DNA from: Thermoplasmata archaeon
GTDB taxonomy: Archaea; Thermoplasmatota; DTKX01; GCA-020343715
DNA: 5,680 nt
Assembly: GCA_020343715.1 (NCBI GenBank)
Contig: CP070808.1
Span: forward strand, 2,144,076 to 2,149,755
Direction of reading: 5' to 3'
Positions 1 through 5,680 of this stretch are shown one piece after another; positions within the stretch are counted from its first letter, which is position 1; each line of letters begins with the position of its first letter. A program made the translations under genes and the position numbers. The notes below the pieces were generated by a model, which worked only from the letters and a program-made list of their open reading frames with translations, made no database searches and had not been told where the DNA came from.

Positions 1-654
1 GACGTGGGCATCGACAAGTCGATGATCGGCTCCTACGGCCAGGACGACCGGGTGTGCGCCTACACGTGCCTCCAGGCCGTTCTCGGCGTAAAGGTGCCCG
101 ACCGGACGGCGGTGGCACTGTTCGTGGACAAGGAGGAGATCGGTTCCGACAGCAACACTGGCATCAAGTCCAGGTTCTTCCAGAACTTCGTGGGCGACCT
201 GATGGCCCTCTCGGACCCGGATTACGCAGACAGCGCGTTGCGTCGCGCCCTGGCCCGGTCCAAGTGCCTGAGTTCCGACGTGAACGCGGGCATCAACCCC
301 AACTTCAAGGAGGTCCACGAGCCCCAGAACGCGGCCCTCATCGGACGTGGGATAGTCATCACCAAGTTCACCGGGGCCGGGGGCAAGTACACCGCCAACG
401 ACGCCTCGGCCGAGTACGTGGGTGAGATCCGCCGGATGCTCAACAAGGCCAAGGTGCCTTGGCAGTACGGCGCCTTGGGCAAGGTGGACGAGGGCGGCGG
501 TGGCACCGTGGCCAAGTTCTTGGCGGAGCTGGACATGGACGTCATCGACTCGGGCACCGCCCTGATATCGATGCACTCGCCCTTCGAGATATCGAGCAAG
601 CTGGACGTGTGGTCCACCTTCAGGGCGTTCGAGGAGTTCTACAAGCTCAAGTAG
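1..654 (+). CDS. M18-family metalloaminopeptidase, C-terminal part (5' end outside the window)
   Basis: This is the C-terminal 217 codons of a zinc aminopeptidase of family M18 (aspartyl aminopeptidase / aminopeptidase I type). The family removes N-terminal residues from peptides in the cytoplasm, usually as a large tetrahedral oligomer. Counting from the GTG at base 4 as residue 1, the sequence shows GQDDR (12-16), where D15 fits the metal-bridging aspartate. DKEEIGS (42-48) holds the catalytic glutamate E44 and metal ligand E45. SSDVNAGINPNF (90-101) has D92 as a further ligand, and MHSPFEISSKLDVW (190-203) has H191 as the last zinc ligand. All metal ligands expected in this half are present, so nothing looks inactivated. 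Family members are about 420-480 residues, so roughly half is missing on the left, including the first histidine ligand. The GTG at base 4 is almost certainly internal. The ending resembles the ApeA-like subgroup. The family call is secure; substrate preference cannot be read from this part. Confidence 0.93.
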   Translation, partial: DVGIDKSMIGSYGQDDRVCAYTCLQAVLGVKVPDRTAVALFVDKEEIGSDSNTGIKSRFFQNFVGDLMALSDPDYADSALRRALARSKCLSSDVNAGINPNFKEVHEPQNAALIGRGIVITKFTGAGGKYTANDASAEYVGEIRRMLNKAKVPWQYGALGKVDEGGGGTVAKFLAELDMDVIDSGTALISMHSPFEISSKLDVWSTFRAFEEFYKLK

Positions 655-671
655 GCCGTTTTCCTGGTGGA

Positions 672-685
672 GCCAGACGTCTGGC
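672..685. repeat. Perfect 14-bp palindrome upstream of the surface-protein gene
   Basis: GCCAGACGTCTGGC is its own reverse complement. It lies 18 bases after the peptidase stop codon and about 35 bases before the TATA-like element of the next gene. It could be a dimeric regulator site, or a 5-bp hairpin with an ACGT loop at the end of the upstream transcript. No T-run follows it, so a terminator role is weak. The function is inferred from symmetry and position only. Confidence 0.4.
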
Positions 686-716
686 CTGGGGACCCAGTCG
701 GTTCCCCTCATCGCTA

Positions 717-728
717 CCATTAAATAGG
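717..728 (+). promoter_or_regulatory. Candidate archaeal TATA box for the large surface protein
   Basis: The stretch CCATTAAATAGG has an AT-only core, TTAAATA, at 720-726 inside a GC-rich intergenic region. Archaeal transcription normally starts about 22-27 bases after the box centre. That predicts a start near 745-750 and a leader of roughly 35-40 bases before the ATG at 786. The upstream bases do not form a convincing purine-rich BRE, so this is a moderate call. Confidence 0.55.
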
Positions 729-773
729 CACGCACCCTGTTAGGCGCATAGGGCAGGTAACTGGCCCCAGACC

Positions 774-779
774 AGGTGG
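774..779 (+). promoter_or_regulatory. Ribosome binding site for the surface-protein gene
   Basis: AGGTGG lies six bases before the ATG at 786 and is a good match to the anti-Shine-Dalgarno end of archaeal 16S rRNA. It supports this ATG as the start. The start also places basic residues directly ahead of a hydrophobic signal sequence. Confidence 0.65.
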
Positions 780-785
780 ATTACT

Positions 786-3700
786 ATGAGATATGTCCTC
801 TCCAGGCCCTCCGTTACCGACAAGAGGGCCCACGTCCGCGTGCTGGCGATCCTCACCGTCCTCATGCTGACCATCCCCTCGCTGGCAGTGCTCGCCAGCG
901 ACGGCGATGCCCCGGCCGCAGGCGATGATGGTAGCAGGGCCGCCGCCAGTCCCGACGAGTGGTTGACCTTCAAGGGGGACAACGAGAGGACTGGCGTCGC
1001 CGCATCGGAGGCACCCAGCGTCGACAAGGTCCTTTGGGAGAACCAGTACAAGGGCTCGGTCATCTACTCCAGCCCCACCGTCTGGAACTCCACCGTCTTC
1101 ATCGGCATATCGGGCACCATCAAGGCCATCTGGATGAAGAACGGGACGGAGAGGTGGACCTACGACGCCCCGAACCCCGTCCACTCGGCCCCGGTGATCG
1201 ACAATGGCGTCATCTACGCCGGGGTGAATGACTACCAGGGCACCGGCGCCGTGGCGGTGAACGCGCTGACGGGCGAGGAGGTGTGGAACGCATCGATACC
1301 CGACTTCGTGTCGGCATCCCCCCTTGTGCTCGGCACCAGCGTGTACTTCGGGTCCCAGAACGGGGTGCTTTATTGCCTCAGGACCTCCGATGGCAGGGAG
1401 AGGTGGAACTTCACCGCCGACCGGGGCATCCTGTACGGATCCATAGCCCACAAGGACGATATGGTGTACTTCGGCATCGAGGGGGACACCGACGACAACG
1501 GCAAGGTCTACGCCATCAACGCCAACAACGGCCGGGAGGAGTGGAACCAGAGCATCCTGGGCAGCGTCTGGTCCTCGCCAACTGTCGCGGGTGGCGACGT
1601 GCTCTTCTCCTCGGCGGGCGACAAGTCCGTGGGCATTACCAGCAGGAAGGGCTTCGTGTACGCCTTCAACGCCACCGACGGTTCCCTCAGTTGGAGGACC
1701 GACGACCTGGGAATGGTCATGGCGTCCCCGTCGGTGAAGAACGGCAGGGCCTACGTTGGCACCTTCGGCAAGTTCATCAACGACATCCAGATCATCACCC
1801 CGCAGATGTACTGCCTGGACCTGGCCGACGGTCACATCATTTGGAACCGGACGGTGAGCCACGGGGCCGACAACGCCAAGGTGTGGAGCTCGGTGACCAT
1901 CGCCGGGGCGAAGATAATCTTCGGCGACGAGCTGGGCTACCTGAACGTCTGGAACATCAACGGCCTCAGGATATGGTCCCACGCAATCTCCGTGGGCGCT
2001 GCCATCAAGACTACCCCCGCGGTGGCAGGCGAGATGATCTTCGCCGCCAATACCCTGGGTTACGTGACGGGCTTCGGATCGCAGCCGGACCTGTCGGTCA
2101 ACGCCACGAACATCGAGGTGGAGGACGAGTACCCACACCTGGGCCAGCGGGTGAACGTGAGGGCCAAGGTCACCAACATAGGGGACAAGACTGCCTCGGG
2201 CAGGGTGTTCATGTACAACGGCTCACTGGACGACTGGCACACCATCATCAACTTCACCAGCGTGCTCCTCCAGCCTGGCCAGCACGTGTGGGTGCACGGC
2301 GTGTGGACCGCCGACGAGGTGGGCACCAGGGCGGTGTGGGTCCGCATCATGGACGTGGTGCCCAACGAGGAGGACGAGTCGAACAACGAGGCGTTGCGGG
2401 TCATCGAGGTGCTGCCTCCGGCCGAGGGATGGCTCATGGGCAGAGCGAACTCCACAGGCGTGGGCTTCATAGCATCCGAGCCACCGGGGAACAACCTGAC
2501 CAAGTGGCTCTGGGCCGCGGGAGGCACGGTGAGCCCTGGCCTGGTCTCCACGGATGACGCCGTCATCGCCGCGGTGGACACCATGGTGTTCGCCCTGGAC
2601 CGTCTCCAGGGTACCGAGGACTGGTCCGAGGCCGTGGGTCAGCCGATCGTCACCCCTCCCGCCGTGGGCGACGGGGCCGTGTTCGTCGGTTCCGAGTCGG
2701 GAACCGTATTCGCCCTGGACCTGGAGGAGGGGACACCCAGGTTCCAGCGCACCCTGGACGGCCCGATCACCTCGGGCCCCATCGTGGTGGGGCCGATGGC
2801 CCTGGTTGCCACCTCACCTGCCACCGACACGGGTACGCTATGGGCCCTTGACACCTTCGACGGCAGCACCCTGTGGTCACGGGACATGGCCGCCGAGGTC
2901 CATGCCCACCCGGCGTCTTGGGACGGAGCTGTGTTCGCCATCTCCGACGACGGGGCGCTGCTCTCCATCAACGGTTCCGACGGGATGCTCTACTGGCAAT
3001 ACCCCATAGGCAACTCCCCGGGCACCAGCCTGACGGCGGCGCCCATTGTTTCCGAGGGACTGCTGTTCGTGGCCAGCACCTCGGGCTTCGTGTACTGCCT
3101 GGACGCCGACCCTGGCGACGGCGAGGACGAGGGCAAGCCCGACCCGCCGGGGAGCGACTACGACGTGATATGGACCTACAAGGAGCAGGACCTCACGCCC
3201 TTCGACTCCTCCCCGTCCCTGGTGGACGGGAACCTGGTCCTCCTGTTCGGGGGCAACGGCATAATGGCCTTAGACTCCCTCAATGGTAGCCTGGTCTGGA
3301 CCACCAACGTGGAGTCCGCGGGGACGGTGACGATGGACCTCATCGCCGTCAATGGCAGCCTCGTGGTGGGCGGGACCGGCATCCACATCCTGGACGCCTC
3401 ATCCGGGGCCGAGACGTGGACGTACGACTCCACCTCCTCGCCCATGGTGGGCGGTCCCGCGGCGGTGGACGACATGCTGTTCACCTCGGACGAGAGGGGC
3501 ATCGTCTTCGCCTTCGGCAAGGTGGAGAACCAGCCCCCGGTGGCGCGGATATCCTCCCCCGCCCCCGACTCCCAGTTCAGGATCAACCAGTCCATCACCT
3601 TCGACGGGTCCAACTCCACCGACGACAAGGAGCTGCCCGACACCTCGTTCCGATGGGACTTCGGCGACGGGAACATCTCGCTGGCCAGGATAACGACCCA

Positions 3701-5063
3701 CCGGTATGCCGAGGAGGGCCAGTACAACGTGCTCCTCACCGTCACCGACATCGACGGGGAATCCGACAACGCCACCGTCACCGTCCACGTCCTGAGCAAC
3801 CACGAGCCCATCTTGGACTGGTGGGACGTAGCCCCCGACTCGGGGGACGCAATGCTGACGTCCTTCAACTTCACCGTCAGGTACACGGACCCTGACAACG
3901 ACCCGCCCGAGTTCATCGAGCTCCGGCTGGCCAACGAGGAGGGCTACCCGGCCTTGAGCATGATCGAGGTGGACCCGACGGACCTCGACTACACCGACGG
4001 GAAGATGTACCACTACATCACCACCCTCGGCTCCCGACCATACCCCGACGTGACCTTCACGGCCTCCGACGGCATCTCCACCACCAGCCTGGTGGTGCAG
4101 GGACCGACGGTCCTGCAACAGAGGACGTTCCCCAACAGCGTGGGTGACATAGAGGTTTCGGCCACCTACGTTGGTCCCCACAACCTGGTTTTCCTGCCCG
4201 TCACCTCACCTCCATCCACGTTCCCGCCGGGCCTGTTCCCCATAGGTGTGTACGTGGAGCTCTATCTGAACACCTCCTTCCTGAAGGAGGCCAACATGAC
4301 GATAAACTACACCTTCCACAACCTGGAGGACATGAACATCTCGACCCTCACCATCTACCGGTGGCTGGTGACCGACACCGACGCCCGCTGGGTACCGGTG
4401 GTGGACAGCGAGGTGGACAACGTGACGGGGGTGGTACGTGCCCCCATCCCGTCGCTCCAGAACGACATCTACACAGTGCTGGGCAACCGGATCAACCCAC
4501 CGCCCAACAATCCCCCCGTGGCCATAATCAAGGTCGACGACGTCATCCAGTCCGACGGGGCCCTTGTCAAGAAGGTGTACAAGCCGAACGAGGTCATCAG
4601 GTTCGACGGGTCCGAGTCGTACGACCCCGACGAGGAGAGCCTCAATGACTTCATCGCCCTTTACTCATGGTCCTTCGGCGACGGGGAGAACTCCGAGGGC
4701 AAGGTGGCCCAGCACTCGTACAAGGTCCCCGACAGGTACACTGTTACCCTCACCGTCCGGGACAACTTCGGGAAGACGGACACCGTCACCGTTGACATCG
4801 TGGTCCGAGAGGAGACGGACAACAACCTCCTGTACTTCCTGGTGCTCCTGGGGATCGTGGTGATACTCATCCTCCTGTTCTTCCCGAAGGGCAACGGGTC
4901 AAAGCCCACCGCCCAGAAGAAGGAGCCCAAGGAGCCCGCCCCCAAGGCAGAGCCCAACGGCGCCGAGGAGGAGGCCGAGGAGCCCGAGGACGATGACGAG
5001 GATGCGGGGACATCGGAGCTGGACGACATCATCGACGAGCTGGAGGAGGACCGGGGAGCCTAG
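786..5063 (+). CDS. Large membrane-anchored surface protein with two PQQ-like propellers, CARDB and two PKD domains
   Basis: The product is a 1425-residue exported protein anchored by its C-terminus. Residues 1-37 form a signal peptide: basic start, hydrophobic 19-36, likely cleavage after VLA37. Residues 59-433 are PQQ-like (BamB-type) blade repeats, followed by CARDB at 434-542 (PDLSVNATNIEVEDE, ending in NEEDESNNEA). A second propeller occupies 549-912. PKD 1 spans about 915-1003 (WDFGDG 957-962), then an Ig-like module about 1005-1111 (RYTDPDNDPPE). An unassigned beta-rich region at about 1112-1234 is followed by PKD 2 at about 1242-1340 (WSFGDG 1295-1300). A transmembrane helix at 1348-1366 precedes a 59-residue tail that is lysine/proline-rich at first, then strongly acidic. 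About 25 N-x-S/T sequons lie in the outer part. No catalytic motif is visible, and the propeller name does not imply PQQ binding. These modules usually mediate adhesion or protein contacts, so a glycosylated cell-surface scaffold or receptor is the best inference. Its own promoter and 131-base separation from the peptidase argue against an operon. Confidence 0.9.
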   Translation: MRYVLSRPSVTDKRAHVRVLAILTVLMLTIPSLAVLASDGDAPAAGDDGSRAAASPDEWLTFKGDNERTGVAASEAPSVDKVLWENQYKGSVIYSSPTVWNSTVFIGISGTIKAIWMKNGTERWTYDAPNPVHSAPVIDNGVIYAGVNDYQGTGAVAVNALTGEEVWNASIPDFVSASPLVLGTSVYFGSQNGVLYCLRTSDGRERWNFTADRGILYGSIAHKDDMVYFGIEGDTDDNGKVYAINANNGREEWNQSILGSVWSSPTVAGGDVLFSSAGDKSVGITSRKGFVYAFNATDGSLSWRTDDLGMVMASPSVKNGRAYVGTFGKFINDIQIITPQMYCLDLADGHIIWNRTVSHGADNAKVWSSVTIAGAKIIFGDELGYLNVWNINGLRIWSHAISVGAAIKTTPAVAGEMIFAANTLGYVTGFGSQPDLSVNATNIEVEDEYPHLGQRVNVRAKVTNIGDKTASGRVFMYNGSLDDWHTIINFTSVLLQPGQHVWVHGVWTADEVGTRAVWVRIMDVVPNEEDESNNEALRVIEVLPPAEGWLMGRANSTGVGFIASEPPGNNLTKWLWAAGGTVSPGLVSTDDAVIAAVDTMVFALDRLQGTEDWSEAVGQPIVTPPAVGDGAVFVGSESGTVFALDLEEGTPRFQRTLDGPITSGPIVVGPMALVATSPATDTGTLWALDTFDGSTLWSRDMAAEVHAHPASWDGAVFAISDDGALLSINGSDGMLYWQYPIGNSPGTSLTAAPIVSEGLLFVASTSGFVYCLDADPGDGEDEGKPDPPGSDYDVIWTYKEQDLTPFDSSPSLVDGNLVLLFGGNGIMALDSLNGSLVWTTNVESAGTVTMDLIAVNGSLVVGGTGIHILDASSGAETWTYDSTSSPMVGGPAAVDDMLFTSDERGIVFAFGKVENQPPVARISSPAPDSQFRINQSITFDGSNSTDDKELPDTSFRWDFGDGNISLARITTHRYAEEGQYNVLLTVTDIDGESDNATVTVHVLSNHEPILDWWDVAPDSGDAMLTSFNFTVRYTDPDNDPPEFIELRLANEEGYPALSMIEVDPTDLDYTDGKMYHYITTLGSRPYPDVTFTASDGISTTSLVVQGPTVLQQRTFPNSVGDIEVSATYVGPHNLVFLPVTSPPSTFPPGLFPIGVYVELYLNTSFLKEANMTINYTFHNLEDMNISTLTIYRWLVTDTDARWVPVVDSEVDNVTGVVRAPIPSLQNDIYTVLGNRINPPPNNPPVAIIKVDDVIQSDGALVKKVYKPNEVIRFDGSESYDPDEESLNDFIALYSWSFGDGENSEGKVAQHSYKVPDRYTVTLTVRDNFGKTDTVTVDIVVREETDNNLLYFLVLLGIVVILILLFFPKGNGSKPTAQKKEPKEPAPKAEPNGAEEEAEEPEDDDEDAGTSELDDIIDELEEDRGA

Positions 5064-5103
5064 CTCGCACCCCCGGGATGGACGGTCCCAGCACCGCTCC
5101 AAC

Positions 5104-5118
5104 GGCCTGAGCCAGGCC
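5104..5118. repeat. Inverted repeat directly upstream of the TATA box of the basic-protein gene
   Basis: GGCCTG-AGC-CAGGCC is a perfect pair of 6-bp arms around a 3-base centre. It ends three bases before the AT-rich promoter core. It begins 40 bases after the stop codon of the surface-protein gene. It could be an operator overlapping the TFB recognition region, or a small 3' hairpin of the upstream transcript. There is no T-run immediately after it. Confidence 0.4.
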
Positions 5119-5121
5119 CCG

Positions 5122-5133
5122 AAATTATAAATA
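5122..5133 (+). promoter_or_regulatory. Strong archaeal promoter (BRE/TATA) for the basic-protein gene
   Basis: AAATTATAAATA is the most AT-rich stretch in the window and closely matches the archaeal TATA box, with TTATAAATA at 5125-5133. The preceding GAAA resembles the purine-rich BRE bound by TFB. Start of transcription is expected around 5150-5156. That gives a leader of about 45-50 bases before the ATG at 5200. It supports a + strand gene at the right edge, transcribed separately from the surface protein. Confidence 0.75.
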
Positions 5134-5186
5134 CGACAGCAGTCCCTTAAAGGAACGGGATGCACTCAGTGTCACGTTTCTACGTC

Positions 5187-5193
5187 AGGAGGG
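5187..5193 (+). promoter_or_regulatory. Ribosome binding site that selects the ATG at 5200
   Basis: AGGAGGG is a near-perfect Shine-Dalgarno sequence. Two in-frame ATG codons follow, at 5194 and 5200. The first abuts the motif and leaves no spacing, whereas the second has six bases of spacing after AGGAGGG, which is normal. The second ATG is therefore the likely start. Confidence 0.7.
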
Positions 5194-5199
5194 ATGGTC

Positions 5200-5680
5200 A
5201 TGGGAAACAGATACGCCGGCCCTAGCGCCGGCAAGAGACCGTCCTCCAAGAAGAAGGGAACCACTCGCAAGAAGGGCACCGGGACCGCCAAGAAGGGCGG
5301 CTCCAAGGGCGCCAAGCGCGCGGGTGGGCCCAGATCCCGCAAGGGATGGTCGGGACCGTCGCCGACCAAACAGGTGAGGGGGAGCAACACAACCTCCCCC
5401 TCTCGGAGGTCGACGGAGTCCCGCAAGGAGGACGGCGGGAAGAAGCAACAGACCCGCTCGCGAGGGCAGGCCACTCAGAAGAAGGGCCAGCGAACCGCCC
5501 CGGACAAGCGGGTCAAGACCGCAACCAAGAAGAGGGCCACCGAGGAGGTCGAGGAGGAGACCCTGTCGGGTCCCCGCACGTACGAGATCACCATGGACGA
5601 GAACCTCCATGGCCCCGAGAAGATGGACGCCTTCAAGTCCAAGGCCGACGAGATGGTGGTGGGCGAGCGCACCGTCATCC
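5200..5680 (+). CDS. Protein with long lysine/arginine-rich N-terminal region, partial (runs off the window)
   Basis: The frame stays open from the ATG at 5200 to the window end (160 full codons). I do not recognise the family. Residues 1-114 are low in complexity and very basic: 36 are Lys or Arg and only four are acidic, with little hydrophobic content. KK or RKK clusters occur at 17-19, 23-25, 31-32, 81-82, 94-95 and 110-111, separated by Gly, Thr, Ser and Ala. This looks disordered, like histone-H1-type or ribosomal-protein tails, so nucleic-acid binding is a plausible inference. A short acidic patch (EEVEEE, 115-120) follows. From about residue 126 (RTYEITMDENLHGPEKMDAF) the composition is that of an ordinary folded domain, cut off after residue 160. 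A strong TATA box and Shine-Dalgarno sequence, and near-exclusive AAG for lysine, support it as a real gene. It is not an operon member with the upstream gene. An alternative start at 5194 would add two residues. Confidence 0.75.
   Translation, partial: MGNRYAGPSAGKRPSSKKKGTTRKKGTGTAKKGGSKGAKRAGGPRSRKGWSGPSPTKQVRGSNTTSPSRRSTESRKEDGGKKQQTRSRGQATQKKGQRTAPDKRVKTATKKRATEEVEEETLSGPRTYEITMDENLHGPEKMDAFKSKADEMVVGERTVI

Noticed and set aside
4..6. GTG at base 4 as the true start of the peptidase
   Set aside because: The frame is open from base 1, and M18 enzymes need another 200 or more residues upstream, including the first zinc-binding histidine. This GTG is an internal valine codon (DVGIDKSM).
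657..665. T-run terminator after the peptidase gene
   Set aside because: Only four consecutive T residues (659-662) are present, with no stable hairpin before them, which is too weak to call.
720..2138. Long open frame of 472 codons on the minus strand
   Set aside because: It lies almost wholly antisense to the surface-protein gene. Its translation is rich in Val, Gly, Asp, His and Arg with no recognisable domain, as expected when a GC-rich gene with strong third-position bias is read backwards.
960..3521. PQQ-dependent dehydrogenase activity
   Set aside because: The repeats are of the BamB/PQQ-like structural type. I see no cysteine pair or calcium and quinone ligand pattern of quinoprotein dehydrogenases, and the chain continues into CARDB and PKD modules.
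3176..4181. Two overlapping minus-strand open frames (3176-3934 and 3399-4181)
   Set aside because: Both are antisense to the propeller 2, PKD and Ig-like region, whose + strand translation has clear domain motifs. Neither has a promoter or recognisable protein sequence.
4827..5060. PGF-CTERM archaeosortase sorting signal
   Set aside because: No PGF-like motif precedes the helix, and the helix is followed by 59 residues instead of a short basic end.
5075..5089. GGGA...TCCC hairpin after the surface-protein stop codon
   Set aside because: It is a 4-bp stem with a 7-base loop and no T-run, which is common by chance in this GC-rich sequence.
5172..5678. Minus-strand open frames opposite the basic-protein gene
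   Set aside because: The + strand here has a TATA box, a Shine-Dalgarno sequence and a frame that changes from a basic tail to ordinary protein composition. The minus frames are Leu/Gly/Pro/Arg-rich shadows without start signals.

Overview
The window reads as archaeal DNA, most likely from a GC-rich euryarchaeal lineage such as Thermoplasmatota (the phylum is an inference). The reasons are AT-rich TATA boxes standing out in an otherwise GC-rich background upstream of two genes, Shine-Dalgarno sequences close to the starts, strong C/G preference at third codon positions, and a very large secreted protein that combines PQQ-like propellers, CARDB and PKD modules and is dense in N-glycosylation sequons, a style typical of archaeal surface proteins.

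Layout: three genes lie on the + strand, each separated by about 130 bases. (1) At 1-654 is the C-terminal part of an M18-family aminopeptidase, whose start lies before the window. (2) At 786-5063 is a 1425-residue membrane-anchored surface protein. It has a signal peptide, an eight-motif PQQ-like propeller, a CARDB domain, a second eight-motif PQQ-like propeller, a PKD domain, an Ig-like module, an unassigned beta-rich region, a second PKD domain, one transmembrane helix and an acidic cytoplasmic tail. (3) From 5200 to beyond the window end runs the start of a gene whose product has a 114-residue lysine/arginine-rich, probably disordered N-terminal region leading into an ordinary sequence that is cut off.

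Both complete intergenic regions carry a promoter-like TATA element and a perfect inverted repeat upstream of it (672-685 and 5104-5118). The three genes therefore look like separate transcription units rather than an operon, and nothing in the sequence ties their functions together. The peptidase is cytoplasmic, the large protein faces the outside, and the basic protein would be expected to act on nucleic acid or another polyanion.

I see no RNA genes, mobile elements, CRISPR arrays or defence genes. The points most worth a second look are the internally duplicated propeller architecture with glycosylation sequons placed beside the blade tryptophans, and the incomplete basic-tailed protein at the right edge.
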